From NCBI GenBank assembly GCA_947652115.1, contig OX393568.1, forward strand, positions 23,932,963 to 23,996,962: a DNA stretch of 64,000 bases. Reading direction: 5' to 3'. The translations under genes and the position numbers were made by a program. The DNA comes from Blastomussa wellsi (taxonomy: Eukaryota; Cnidaria; Anthozoa; Scleractinia; Plerogyridae). Below the pieces are notes generated by a model. The model saw only the letters and a list, made by a program, of their open reading frames with translations. It searched no databases and had not been told where the DNA came from. Positions 20,400-32,899 of this stretch are shown piece by piece (positions within the stretch are counted from its first letter, which is position 1; the number at the start of each line of letters is the position of its first letter).

Positions 20400-23300
20400 G
20401 GTACCGGGATTCCACTGTGACTTGATGAAAAGGTGTGAGTGAAGCTCAATATTTTCTGACAGTCTCGTAAAAAATGCTTCTTGGCTGCAGACCCTTAATA
20501 GCGAAACGGCCCAGTTATGCGGTATTTCAGCCTAATACTCTGTTGAGCGCATGGATTTGAATAATTCGCATATTCACGTATTAGAACTGTAATAAACCCG
20601 TGAGTGGGAATCTAACACATTGACCGAAGAAACCTTTAAACCAATTTTACCGGCCCGCAAATCATGCTTTCAGTTGATTTAGTAACTCTGTAATTCCCTT
20701 CTAGTAGTTTTGATAAATCCCTATAAAAGAGAAATACCATCATTATAAATAAAAGACAAACAGCTAGAAAACTGATCAAAAACAAAATTGTACATAAGTT
20801 TTTGGTTGACTGGCTGTAGGTCGCCTACGAAATATTCACGTTCTTTCTTGGTCGCCCGCTTAAACAGTTCGTGTCTCGTTTGTTTCCCGTAATTAAGTTT
20901 GTGTTCCACTCATTATGCATGTAGACAAAATACAAGCATTCAAGTCGACCACAAGTCCGACGAAGTTAGGAGTCGCACTTCCGTTTACTTCAGCATGACA
21001 TCCCACACTATCCGCTATTTTTGCATGTGAATCTCTCAATTTAAGCAGTTTTCAAAGTTTTAGCTTAACTTTTGATAAGCCGATTAGCCAGTGAGACAGA
21101 CACAGAATGCATGATCATTTAATAGAACTTGGCTCTTTCTCAAATACATTTACACCTGATACAATAGGCTCGATTATTTGAACCGAAAAATCTTTAGCCA
21201 ATTTGAGGGATCCCAGACAGAGCAGAAAGCCAGTCAGTTCCTTCCTGAAAACCCAGTGCTTGGAGCCTGGGCAATTACTCAATGAGTCACTTCTAATCAA
21301 AGCATAAGTACAACTACTTATTAAGATAATACATCCCACACAAAAGAGGACAAAAAAATAAGACAAAAAACAAAGGTAAAACATTCAGTATACGACAAAT
21401 ATACACGTGTGGTTTAAACTTTTAACCAATATCTTGCAGTATAAGTGTTGCGGCCAGCCTGAGCTTCTGCTGACGAATGAAAAATGCTCCCTTGCGTTTC
21501 CTCTATTAAAAAGCCAGGAGCTTTCTAATTATTTCACCTGTATTGGTAGCATAAAAGTTGTAACGAGTTCACTTGCTTAACAAAGAATATAGACTCTTCC
21601 TACCTTGTACTGTTTGCTGCTCAGACGGTGAGGCATGATGACCGAACAAAAATGATACATTTGAACAAAGTGCTATGTGAAATATTTACATACGGTGATA
21701 TTGCTACTTCAGCCGTGAACAAGTATCAATTTATTTATAGGCCAGTGTATTCAAAGATTTAAGTGTTCTGCTCATTGAATAAGTAGTTAAGCACGCGATT
21801 TTTGATACACATCAATGCCTGGATGTTGGTGTCCAGCTCATCTCGAAGTGTATTATACCATGTCTTTTAAGGTTAAAATCAGTTGAGCACTAGTATATAT
21901 CTGTTTCACTGCCGTTTCTTAGACTGAAGGTCCGACTAAGCCTGTAAACTGGGAAGCTAAGCATAAAGGAAGTCAAAAGAGACGCCTTTCTTTACTAATA
22001 GAGAAACGCGCGCAAAGTCTGTGTGGACTAACATGCACGTTGGTAAGAAATGATAAGTGCGTCTGTTTAATGAGTTTTGCTGTTCACTGAAAGTATCACA
22101 AAACGGGCCGCGACGACCTTGCCCAATTTCAAACTGTGTAGACGGATTATGCGTTTGCGATTAGAATATGCAAAATAAAGACAATTTATTGGTGAAAATG
22201 ATCATGAGATTCAGTTTTGAAACAACTGCAGTAGTATTGCCGTTCTGCTTCGGCGAGCGCTCAAGAGAGAGTACTTGTAGTTTCACTTAACAACTTAAAC
22301 TTGAGATAGAAGTGGTTGTCCTCATTTCAAACATTTGATGATTGGATAGTTTATATTAATATAAGAGTACATTGTGAGGAGAAATTTTCTTAAAAGGCTG
22401 ATTAATCCGTCGAAAAAGGGCAACGTGATAAAAATGCACGAATACCTACTATGGTCAATTCTTTAATGTCTGAAAACGATTCACTTAAAATCCATCATTA
22501 ATCAAAACTAGTCACACTTTGCGCAATGGCGCATAACATTTTTCCCATAACATATTTCATGCTTGCCTTAATGCCTTTGTTCTTGTATGTATTTGTTTAC
22601 CTTTGGCATTGATATCCAAGATACGAAGTGAGTATTTAAGAAATTGTTGCAAACAAAACTTGCCCTCCGCACGACTGACATACCACCAGAAAAATTAAAC
22701 TTTTAACCAGTTTTAGTTTATATACTGCATAAAGACTTCGCAGCATTCAGGGATACCCGGATATAATCTCTTTAGTGTTTTAGACATAATTTCTTTAATT
22801 AAACTAAGCTTATTACCGGCCTATATATAAGTCATTATATATGGACTATGGAACAGCTGTTTTATGATCATTTCCAATGACGTATATCTGGGGTAAGCTT
22901 TTTTTAACCTCTGCTTGCGGGGCAGCTAATTTACGTCATTTACTGGTGTTTAGCAGAAGGTGAAATGGAAAGTTGATCTGCCTCAAAAACCTGCAGGCGT
23001 TTTATGCTTGTTCATGCCGGAAAAGTGCATTGTAATCAAAGTGAAATAAGTTTGTACATGACTTGACATTTTTACCACGGAACAAAACACCAACACACAC
23101 ACAAATAACCCTCTTAACAACTGTGCTAGCTGTTTTTAAGTTCTGTTAGACTAAACTGCAATAACAGCAAGTATTCTCTCGTAAACTTTTTAAGGTGGAA
23201 GAAGATAATGTAGAAATGTCGTATCTAACAATTAGCCATGTTTATAGTGAAGTATCGACGCTATGCATAAATAGCTGCCAATTTTAATTCTTTTTAATTT

Positions 23301-23865
23301 TAATTGTTTTGTATGCATTTAAATTAGCCACACTAACCTCGAGCTCTGAAATAAAAGTTGACGAAAAGTTTTTTGAAACTTTCCCTGAATGTTCCCTGTA
23401 ACGGTGCTTATCACGCACGTAATTTGATCGTTGCACGGTACATTTTTATATAGTATCTGAAAGCAAACATTATTGAAGGAATAATGGGTAAAAAGTTTGA
23501 TAGCTAGGAAGTTTCAATTATATGGAACAATGTTACATATAATTTATGGAAAAATCACGCAAATTGGAACGACATCGACTCAAAGCGTACTCTCCGACTA
23601 ACGGTTTACTTCAAAGTTTTAACTGTATCTTTTTTCCTTGTCAAAAATTCCTCGTTTTATTTTTTCACTTAGAGATGATAATTTGTACACCAAAATTACG
23701 GGTGAAATGACAATTTGTCTACCTCGTGAGCTAATCCAATCATTTTCTTTATGTGCGTTCGATAAATCACGCGTAAAATTCTGCGCAGTAAGGATGCGCA
23801 ATGCAATACTGAGGAATCACCTTAAGAATAAGAATTCTTTTGAATTACCAACTAAACAACCAGGT
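20400..23865. other. No gene recognised
   Basis: About 3.4 kb of AT-rich DNA. A TATA-like CCTATATATAAG occurs near 22821, but no supported coding exon follows. Short frames carry no recognisable domain. Confidence 0.4.
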
Positions 23866-23930
23866 TAGTAAGGTTAATTTAAATGAATACAAAAAGATTT
23901 TTAAACTGGCAGTCATTTCAGCGTAGAGTC
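23866..23930 (-). repeat. Truncated copy of the 29985-30093 MITE
   Basis: The words GTTAGTAAGGTTAATTT and ACTGGCAGTCATTTC.GCGTAGAGTCTATA parallel the inside and right end of the element at 29985-30093 (GGCAGTCATTTATGAAAAGG). The left terminus is missing. Confidence 0.45.
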
Positions 23931-23942
23931 TATATTTAAGTA

Positions 23943-24069
23943 ATAGAGGACATTTTCCGTGTTTACATAGCCTCATCTAAACACCAAGGGCTTTGGGAGA
24001 ATTCGAGACAGTTAGTTTGCATACCTTAGATGAGGCTATATAAACACTGGAAAAGTATAGTCCTCCATT
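23943..24069. mobile_element. MITE with TGTTTACATAGCCTCATCTAA inverted ends
   Basis: The left end AATAGAGGACATTTTCCGTG continues with TTTACATAGCCTCATCTAA. It pairs with TTAGATGAGGCTATATAAAC at the right, followed by ACTGGAAAAGTATAGTCCTC. Total length is about 127 bp. A further fragment of the same end (CCGTGTTTACATACTCTCAT) lies at 24120-24140. Confidence 0.75.
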
Positions 24070-24434
24070 GTTTTTATAAAATGTTTCTTAAAAAATACGC
24101 ACGAAACTAAAACGTACCAACCGTGTTTACATACTCTCATCCAAACACACCTACCAACCAATGTGAGCGCGTGTAGTATCTCAGTTATTTTATAAAACAA
24201 TATATCGTCAAATTATCTTTTTTTATGGAGCTAGTGAGCTCCGGCAATATCTACCTGGAACATCCCTCGCAAAGTAACATTCGGTATATATTACCTAAGG
24301 AGTGATATTTATGATAGCATGCAGTGTTCTGTAGATTAAATTAACTCCATGCTTTCAGATAGAGATATATAACGGTACCATGATCGCTCAATGGGACTTG
24401 ATTAGATCATGGGACAGCGCTCGCGCTATGCTAT

Positions 24435-24526
24435 ATTATTAAAAACTAGCTATGGTATACTGTATTGGTTTCGTTGGCTATCTACCATCTCATATCCAAC
24501 GCGCGCTCGTGGAGTAATTGTTAAAT
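24435..24526 (+). mobile_element. MITE 'AAAACTAG', short form 1
   Basis: ATTATTAAAAACTAGCTATG at the left and CATATCCAACGCGCGCTCGT..TAATTGTTAAAT at the right match the 231-bp copy at 55566-55796 and the 91-bp copy at 36166-36256. It lacks the central 140 bp of the long form. Confidence 0.75.
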
Positions 24527-24724
24527 ATAATGAATACAAATTTGACAGTATCTGTAAAAGGCATCCTGTACATATAATGTGTGGCTGTAACTTTGCATGT
24601 GTGCGTTTCTGTAATGTAGACAGTTTTGTAACGAACTTTGAATATTTATAAATAAAAGTATTAATACAATAATTATATAGCTACACCAAAATCCATTATT
24701 GTCAACAGATGCATTTTTTATTAA

Positions 24725-24950
24725 TTTTTGCCAACTGTCCAAATTTAAAATAAATTGGACAGTTTTTGCTCAAACTGTCCAATTTAAGAAAAATCTGGAT
24801 ACCTTCCATAAACCAATCAATTGTCAAGAAAAACTAGTTTGGAGGGCGAAACATTTGCCATGTTCATATATTTTTCGGCCTCGTCCAATTTGGCAGTCCT
24901 CGGAATTTTTCTCATCCAATTATTTTCAAATTGGACAACATGTAGTCCTA
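24725..24950. repeat. Cluster of inverted TTGGACAGTTT motifs
   Basis: AACTGTCCAAATTT, AAATTGGACAGTTT, AAACTGTCCAATTT, GTCCAATTTGGCAGTCC and ATCCAATT..AAATTGGACA occur in both orientations within 225 bp. The two inner 14-mers form a perfect hairpin with a 6-nt loop near 24750-24785. It looks like a transposon with multiple transposase-site-like repeats. Confidence 0.6.
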
Positions 24951-24959
24951 TTACATATA

Positions 24960-26255
24960 CAAATTGCTTTCAAAGTATTATATGTAATGTTGTTTGACTC
25001 CATTGCCATCAATACTTGCTGTTGCCCTCTTGATCGAAGCATGCTAGCTTACCAGATCGCCGTCGCTCTTACTTGCTGATGATAGTCATGACATAGTTTA
25101 TTTTCCTTTAAAAAACTTTTTTTCTAACGGGCATTTTATAAAGAATGACTGAGAGAGTACGTCAAAGTAAGATTTTCACTAAAAAAGAATTTATAGTCTC
25201 TAAGTTATCTGCTGATGTTTTTGAAAAAGTGACTCGGCCTGCTATATATTTTACATGACTTTAGGCGGTGGGTAAAGAAAAGGCCCAACACTCTCCAGAC
25301 CTTTCCAGGAGAACCTAGAACTTGCTTTATACTTCGTTCTTTGAAGGTTCACTTCTGATTGTCACACGCATTCCTTTTGGTTTCATGAATTTTTGTGGTG
25401 CATGACTGAAGACAATACCATCCTATTTAATAATGATTTTCTATGTTTGGGTCACACTAGTATTAGGCGCCGGTATACTTAGCAAAGTCTTGATTTTGTA
25501 AAGCGAAATTTTTAGATGTTGACTTGGCTAGTAACACAACCTCCTCCGCTTCCCTTTAGAACCACAGAATAAGAAAAAAAAAAGAATGTCAAACCATAAG
25601 ATGTTGATGACGGGTGCTGTGAATAAGATGTGGCTGCTAGACCGTGCATGGTACAGTTGAAAAGCGGGCGGATCGATGGGAGGACCTCAAACTGAGCGAT
25701 GAGTCACTCGCGGGTAATTAAAAGGAGTTGTTTTTCGTTTGAGCTTTTAACTTTGTTACTAGAATTATCTTGAAGGAAATTAGCATTTTTTCGTCTGCAA
25801 CTGTCTAACACGCACGTGTAGCTTGAATTAAATAGCGCGTACAATCAAAGCTGAATTCTTAAATTCAAGAAATCGATTCACAACCACCAAGCTTTTAATA
25901 GAGTGTCACTTAATTATCAAAGCAAAGAAGAGCAGTTAATACCTTCATGATAAATAACGAAATAAATATTTTAGTCGGTATAGCTTTTTGGAGCAATAGT
26001 AGTAACATTTTTTGAGTCCGTTTAATATATATCAATTTACCTTTGGCTCACATTTATTAAAACTAATATATAGCCGATAAAAATTCCATAAAGCTCGTGT
26101 ATAGAAAGTAAGAATCTTTGATATGATATGTATGTTTGTCTGTACTCACTGCCTTTATATAAGTTTCCCTGGATGGCAAAAGCGTTCAGAGCAAAATTTA
26201 CGTAATGTTAAATAAGTGCCGCCCTTTACTTTCGGGTAGTGACCAGCGACGTAAA
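24960..26255. other. No gene recognised
   Basis: AT-rich spacer between two motif clusters. The frame at 24699-25079 (+, 126 codons) runs through the TTGGACAGTTT repeat and has no recognisable domain. Confidence 0.4.
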
Positions 26256-26264
26256 GCCCTTGCC

Positions 26265-26480
26265 CATGATAGTCGACGATACTTTAATCTATCCGAAATA
26301 TCATGAACTATCATGCGCGCGTTCAAACGGGATAAAACTATCATCGGCTATCATGGAGAATTTGAACAAGTTCAAAGTGAATGATAGTTGACTGATAGTC
26401 AACGATAGTGTACGATAATTGGTGGTCAATCGGGAGAGCGCGTTTTAACTATCACCCACGTGCACTATCATCGACTGCCG
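26265..26480. repeat. Cluster of ATGATAGT/ACTATCAT motifs
   Basis: About a dozen copies of ATGATAG(T) or its complement occur in both orientations over 215 bp. Many are extended by GTCGACGATA, TTGACTGATAGTCAACGATA or similar self-complementary words. This is a probable non-autonomous DNA element composed almost entirely of short inverted repeats. Confidence 0.65.
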
Positions 26481-27404
26481 TGCACCGTTTGACCTGAGCT
26501 TTAGTTCTTGTGAAGTGATAATGAACTAGGTATGTTACTCGGCGTATGTAGATCGAAAAGAAACACTTTAAGACTACTAACAGATACATTTATAGTTTTT
26601 CATAAAAGAAATCCTAGATTTTACTTAACGAAATTGCATTTATGATCATTTATGTACCAGTCGATCGACAAAGGTCGGGTCACTATCTTAATTCTACTGC
26701 AACTGACATTTGAATTATGCAGTAGTAGGCCGGTTGAGATTTGAAACACATCTGAGTGTAAGATCATCTTCGCCATTTCTTCGAACAATACAAAGAAACC
26801 ATCCAGACCGCAGTGCACAACTAATACTCAACACGTGCGTGGTCCTAAAACGGCTTGATCTGATATTACAACTATACTGTGACATTTCTGAGAATAAATT
26901 GTAATACTTACTGTAAATATAGAAAGGTTGCGATGACTTTGGAATTTATTTGCGGGCCCATAACGTTCTTTGATATCGCTGATTGTCATTCTGCCGTTAG
27001 ACTGCGGCCGACTGTGGCCAAGACATCTGGGGAGAGATCTCGCGCAAGCGCACTTCCCACTTATTGTCTCTATCTTTTTATTTCTGCATATTCCATATTC
27101 ATGCATGCGTAGTAGTTAACCTATTTCTCCGGCGAAATCGGTTCGAGAAGTCGCGGGTGGGGGTGGTGGGGGTAAAATAGCAGCGTTTCATTTAGGGAAG
27201 AGATCACAAAACGACATCTTGGTTTGAGTTGTTGTTCAGTCCGCAGTATTAATTGCATGAAACTGCAATATCATAGTTACCAATGTACAACAGACTACAC
27301 ATTGATTCAATATATGGAGTATAATATAAAAATATGCTGCATTCGAAATTTATAATTTACTTAGGCCCGCACCAAACGAGACGAAACAAGAATACCCGAG
27401 AATT

Positions 27405-27575
27405 CAAACTGTCGATTTCAGTTGGCTTGAAACGCTACTCATACGACTCTCGTGAGCTTTCGTTGACTCTCGTGTACTATTATTGACTCTCGAGCGCCGT
27501 CGACTCTCTTGCGCTATCATGGACTGAAGTGACTGTGCTCTCGTTGACGTTTGCACGCTCTCATCGACTCTCGTT
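27405..27575. repeat. Cluster of direct GACTCTCGT motifs
   Basis: GACTCTCGTG, GACTCTCGTG, GACTCTCGAG, GACTCTCTTG, GCTCTCGTTGAC and GACTCTCGTT recur at intervals of about 20-30 bp in one orientation, with variants between (ACTACTCATACGACTCTCG). Its plan resembles the 26.3-kb ATGATAG cluster, but the motif differs. Confidence 0.6.
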
Positions 27576-27599
27576 TCGGAATTAGCGTGGAAATCCAAA

Positions 27600-29195
27600 A
27601 CAAAATCACTCTGGTCCAATCACAAATGACAGATGCAATCCAGTTACGAAACGAAACTCGAAATAAATAGATGAAGCCAACCCGAAGCGCGGGAAAACGG
27701 GCGAGTGAATCACTTTGGTTTTGATATCACTTCTGATTGGATGAAAAAGTGGCGCGTATTTTTTAAACCAATCATTAATCAATGTCAAACCACAGTACTG
27801 AAATGAAAATCGCCTTATTTTGATTAACCCTGAACAGTATCTTTGGAAAAGGCTGGTAAATAAGTGTTTCGCTTTTTTACAGAAAATCGTAGACTCATGC
27901 TCCAGATTAACGATTAAGCTTCAAACTTCAACACACTGATCAAACCGGTTCGTTGATGCACCGGAAACAGTTCTTTAATAGCTTTCTTTGATTTGAAAGT
28001 AACTTTTAAAATGCCCGAAGTCACAAAATGCTTCGATTTTTTTTTCAATAAATTGAATAAAGCTCATGCAATTTTAAAAATTGATGGTCGAGAGTATGAG
28101 GTTTCACGCTTCGTCTGCTTGTCAGCAGCATGCGTATGTCCGGCAACTTGTGTGTCATTTCCCTGTGAGTCTGAAGCTTTCATCAAAATAAAAATAGTAA
28201 TCTATTCTAGTGATGAGTTACAAGTGGCTTCGGTCAATTTGCATACCTGCTCTTATCAATTCGTATAATGAGCTTGTTCGCCTAAGCCTTGATTGTCTAG
28301 TGCTCAGTTGCTACAACTATCAAAATTAAATTTATACATTTTCAAAATATTTACGTTAATTCCTAGTTACGAGAGTATAAAGCAAGGTATCACGAACAAA
28401 CCTTATGCATGTTAGTGGAATTGCCCACAACTCGCTTTTGCAGGTGCACTGAGCAATTGAAGAATGACAGACCGTTATCAACAACAACATAATTTGTAAG
28501 CACTGTCAGCAAATAAGTTAAACTTTGACTTTAACCGATGCATGGGAAGCCGATGATATAATTGCACTATTTTTGAACGATTAGTTCACAGGCACGACAG
28601 TTTTAAACAAGAAAACTCGTTATACTCATATGATTCGACAGGAAGTGTTTATATAGCAACGAAGAATAAAACGGAACCTTCAAGTGAGCTCCAACTGTGA
28701 ACAATTTAAAACCCATTTCTTTGTGTATTTGTTGGTTTTTTCTTGTCTTTCAGGTGAATATTTTAAGTAACACATGCCTGAAATGTCAGACCAGGTTTGT
28801 TATGGAGTCTTCGTTTTCGTAGAGGCATAAAAATATGGGTGTGGGCCGCTAAGTATGTTGTGCATGGTTACCCTTAGAGCGCTCCGATAGGACAAGACAG
28901 TATTAGTGATTACGCTTATCATTAAACTAACTATGATGACAGAGAGAAAATTACTCAAAATCTAGCATTCTCAAACATGTATTTATGTCAAGGCATGTGC
29001 TTTACAAAACAAGGCCAACTATTAACGCGAGCTCAGCTTGAATTTTCAGTTACGATACTTGCCGATATCGTGTCACTACCATAAAATCAGACCACTGTGT
29101 TGGATAAATCGGGCCACTTTGCTGTTACTAGATGTCGGCAAAAATTAGAATCCTCTCTCGAAGGTGAACGCGGATCGATCACGTGGTAATGCGTA
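27600..29195. other. No gene recognised
   Basis: Only short open frames (up to 91 codons at 27993-28268, +) without recognisable features. Confidence 0.4.
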
Positions 29196-29201
29196 CGTCA
29201 G

Positions 29202-29360
29202 CAGGGGTGGATCTAGGGGGAGTGTACAGGGGGTGCGCACCCCTCCCTGAGATGACCTGCGACTATCTGATAAAACTAGTATTCTGCTTACGTCACCCGT
29301 CAATTATGTCATTCCTTAGTGGTGCACCCCCTCCTTAGAAAAATCCTGGATCCGCCTCTA
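29202..29360. mobile_element. hAT-type MITE, copy 1
   Basis: The ends CAGGGGTGGATCTAGG and CCTGGATCCGCCTCTA are imperfect inverted repeats. A second pair GGGGGTGCGCACCCCTCC / GGTGCACCCCCTCC lies inside. The end sequence and size match the widespread CAGnGGCGGATCCAGG class of hAT-derived MITEs, also seen at 56304-56459. I found no clean 8-bp target duplication. Confidence 0.65.
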
Positions 29361-29984
29361 GTCAACCCAAGAAAGAGAGGTGGCATCGAAAAAGAAACAA
29401 TATCCAAAGTAGACTTGGTTTCTCGATCTTGTAAACGTGATCGACAGCTGTTTATATTTGCGTTGCAGGAAAAAAAAACAAAATGCGTGTGTATTTGAAA
29501 AGCTGTTGACCCTAACCCAGCCCCCAACAGTGGATAAAGGGCCAATAACTCCAACCATTTTAAATTTCTTTACCTTAGAGTTAATTCACTCAGTGGAACG
29601 GTTCGATTTCTCGCCTCTCACCTCTTCGAGACAATTTTCTTTTCCTTTGGAGGTTGGAGAAATGGAAATCAACTGGATCCAGCGGCGACCCGCTGCAGTG
29701 CACTAAATTAGGTTAATTGTTTTCAATGTGCGTTCTTGTTACACGTGCGTAGAGTTTATATTAAAGAAAGATACCGAAGTGTTTTTTTAGACGATGCTAA
29801 GAAGATTATGATTAGTCGGGTGTGCTAAAAGTCTGGTGATACACACACCGTTTGTTGCTGTAGGGGTGGTGCGTTCTGGCGCGTCGTCCTACGTTTCAGC
29901 TTTCTATTGCTTTTAGGAGGGGCTTTGGGATGTAAGCTATTCGAGTGATGTAAGATATTCAGCACTGTCGAATTGGGTGTTGAA

Positions 29985-30093
29985 TAGACCCTTTTCCTTT
30001 TTCTTTTTATCAACTCAAAAACGAGGTTAGTCAGGCATATTTTAATACTTACAAAAGAATTTATAATTGGCAGTCATTTATGAAAAGGGTCTA
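29985..30093. mobile_element. MITE with TAGACCCTTTTC inverted ends
   Basis: TAGACCCTTTTC (29985-29996) pairs with GAAAAGGGTCTA (30082-30093), enclosing about 85 bp with GGCAGTCATTTAT near the right end. TA at both ends would suit a Tc1/mariner-type TA target. A truncated relative lies at 23866-23930. Confidence 0.7.
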
Positions 30094-30099
30094 TAAAGC

Positions 30100-32830
30100 C
30101 TGCTCCAGCAGCAGTTCGTTCAATCTTTTGATGTATTTGTCAACAATTCTGCCATGGTCATTTCACTAGAGCAAGTTGGCTTTCCTTTAGCACAGCTAGT
30201 CATCTGAGAGAATTTGTTACAGGACAAAATTAAAATGTAACGCTGCATGTACGAATGATTTTATTCTCGCGGGTCAAAACGCTCGTGGCCAAATCTTCCG
30301 CTCGAACAAACTAAAAGAACCACTTCAGGAAAAAAACTCGAAAGTTAAAGAAAAAAAAACTGTTTAAGTCAGAATGCGTGTACAGATTAACGCTCAAATA
30401 AACAATTGTTTCGCTACTTTTTGGACACGGCTTTTCCTCTGAAGTAGGTTTCCAAATGGAAGTCGCCGGATGAAATGAAGAGGTCTTACTGAAGTTTTCC
30501 CGAGCTTCGACAGACTACGCCCAAAATCCTCGAGCTTGAAACTTTAAAATCATGGTTAACGTTCAAATCACACAAAGATTTAAGGCTTGCCTTTCTCCAA
30601 TTGCTTAGATTTTCGGGTCGGTCGAAGGATATGCCGTCACACGTAAATACATGCTAAGTCTGGATTTCTTGTAAGCAAGCGGGGGTACATGTAAATAAAC
30701 TTATTTGGACGATGATCTGCTTGCAGAGAGTAGCTATTAAACTGATTGATGAAAAGAGTGAGCCTATTTTATCGGACTCGAGAATAGAGGAAATAGAGCC
30801 TATCAGGAAAACTGTTAACTAAAACCATTAATCCTCTTACCTGATTTTCATTGTTTATCTCTTCTGCCTTAATGTTGGACGTGGTTGTCTTATGTGGTCA
30901 CATCTCTGCAACGTTCAAAGTGGAAGTCTGTAACAGCTGAGCGTCTAAGAACTTTGGGTTTTACCCCAATGTCGTCATCTTGTTGTTCAGTTGCTAAAAT
31001 GAAGAATAGAGGAAGTACTTATTTCATGCACGTACGTGAACACCACTCGAGGCACTCACGCAAGTCAGTTAAACACGCGCGGGTTCTGAAATCCCCAAAC
31101 AGGTCCGAGCAATTCTTCAAACCCCTCGCCCTCATTCTTACACGATGTACGTCCAATTGGTTACATGTTTTTACAAACAGTCAGCTTGTTTTCACCTCTG
31201 TTATAATCTTCCGCTTTGACAAAGTTGACGGTGTGGCCGGAAATGCTTGTGGGGTTGACTCATTGAAGTCTGTAATTATGCAGGAATGAAATTCGCTTGT
31301 CACGCAAAATATTGATAAACCAACAAAATTGCTTTTAGGCTGCTTAGAACCGACACAATTTTTCACTAAAAATCCTCCAGCGTAGAGCTAAAAAGTCTGC
31401 CAGGATTCTCTTAAAATTCTCTGAGACGTATGCTCTTTAGCCAAAAACGTTCATATAGTGGCACTTAAGAAAACAAATTGTTGTTTTTAGTGACTATAAT
31501 ACGCCGGTGGGCACTCCTTATTGCTTCGCCCACGGCAAAGAATGCAATGTTAAGTACGATACAGTGTCCCTCAAACTTCCATTCCATGTCAGGCATTTAA
31601 GTCATAGTGACGGGGGAATAACATTGTTGAGAGGTTGGCTTTCGTCGCGCCTCCAATTCAAGGTGAGCGTAAACGTTATCTAATCTTGATAATAATATTC
31701 TCTCAATTAATTTCGTGGAATTGAGATACTGTGGGATACTCAGTATAGCGGCGTACCATAGATAATTTGCTGGTTCTTTGCTACTTTAGCATAAAAATCC
31801 AATTTTTCCGGACCGAACTCTGATATTAGTCTTAACCAAGGAAGCTACTCTGAACGAATATTTGTCGCATAAGTTCTCTCACGAACTGCAGGTGAATTCC
31901 AAAGTTTGTCATGGATCTAACATTATACTGACACCCTGCACGCAAAATTGGTGCAAAGAGAATCATTTAGTTTATAACTGAATGATCATTGCGGGGGAGG
32001 TATCTGAAGCTAAGGTGATAAATAATTCGGCTCTCAGTTATACTTGACTATGATATTGCAAGCGAACGAACTTGTAATACCGTAATTGTATTAAACGTAC
32101 GCCGAAGGCTACAGATTCGGCACATACGACAAGGTACTAAAAGCATATTTAGGTCCGGTATATTGAAAACCTTCCGTCCGAATTTGCATGGAGCTGCCAA
32201 TTCATGCCAGTTAGAAAACCTGCAAGAGCGTGCAGAGATCTCAAACTTATGAATTCTTTTGGGTTACCATGAGGTATGCATGCGAGAGACCGAGCGTTCC
32301 GTTAGTAGTTTTGCATGTGGATTTCGGCCAATTTCATTTCAAACTGAGCGTTACCGAACCACGTTTCTTATTGAGCGGCATTGATATTTTGAGCAAGGCC
32401 AATAAAACGTCGTAAATCTCTTGGCCTGTACTGTGAGACGTGAAACATTAACATGTCGTGTCGAGCGAGTCTTTAACACATCACAGAGTCGCGGGCAATA
32501 TCGGAATATAAGTCTGACGCGATATTTGATAGGAGCGTATAATCGAACAAAACGTAAAGAACTCGAAATTGTGCATGCTTTTCGTACATGAGCCTTTTTT
32601 GTATCTCTAACTTTATCCGTGTTTGTGATACGAGGTATAACTGACCAGGGGTGTTCATTCAGCTTCATGCATGTACTAACAATCTGTGTGAGATAAACGG
32701 AAATTTAAAGAAAGGAAAAGTTCATACTTACTTGGCCTAGAAATTTTACATACTATGCGTAAGTTTTGGGTAAGTTTACAGTACAGCGATGGTGTCGATA
32801 ACTCTAGCGACTTACTAATTTGGGCTTTTT
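30100..32830. other. No gene recognised
   Basis: It contains a 134-codon frame (30885-31289, +), a 105-codon frame on the minus strand and shorter ones. None shows a domain, signal peptide or convincing splice context. Confidence 0.4.
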
Positions 32831-32833
32831 TCA

Positions 32834-32899
32834 CTTGTTCTGTAGCCTGGGAGAGCAGACGATTTTTTGGCTCTCTGCTCTCGCAGGCTGCTTGTTCTG
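32834..32899. mobile_element. Hairpin-only insertion with 9-bp target duplication (1)
   Basis: CTTGTTCTG at 32834-32842 and again at 32891-32899 flank a 48-bp insert. The insert is an almost perfect hairpin: AGCCTGGGAGAGCAGA pairs with TCTGCTCTCGCAGGCT, with one mismatch and a 14-nt loop. The 9-bp duplication fits Mutator-like transposition (established TSD 8-11 bp). Confidence 0.75.

Noticed and set aside
30885..31289. 134-codon + strand frame
   Set aside because: No recognisable motif or homology pattern; codon use does not stand out. Kept only as a note.
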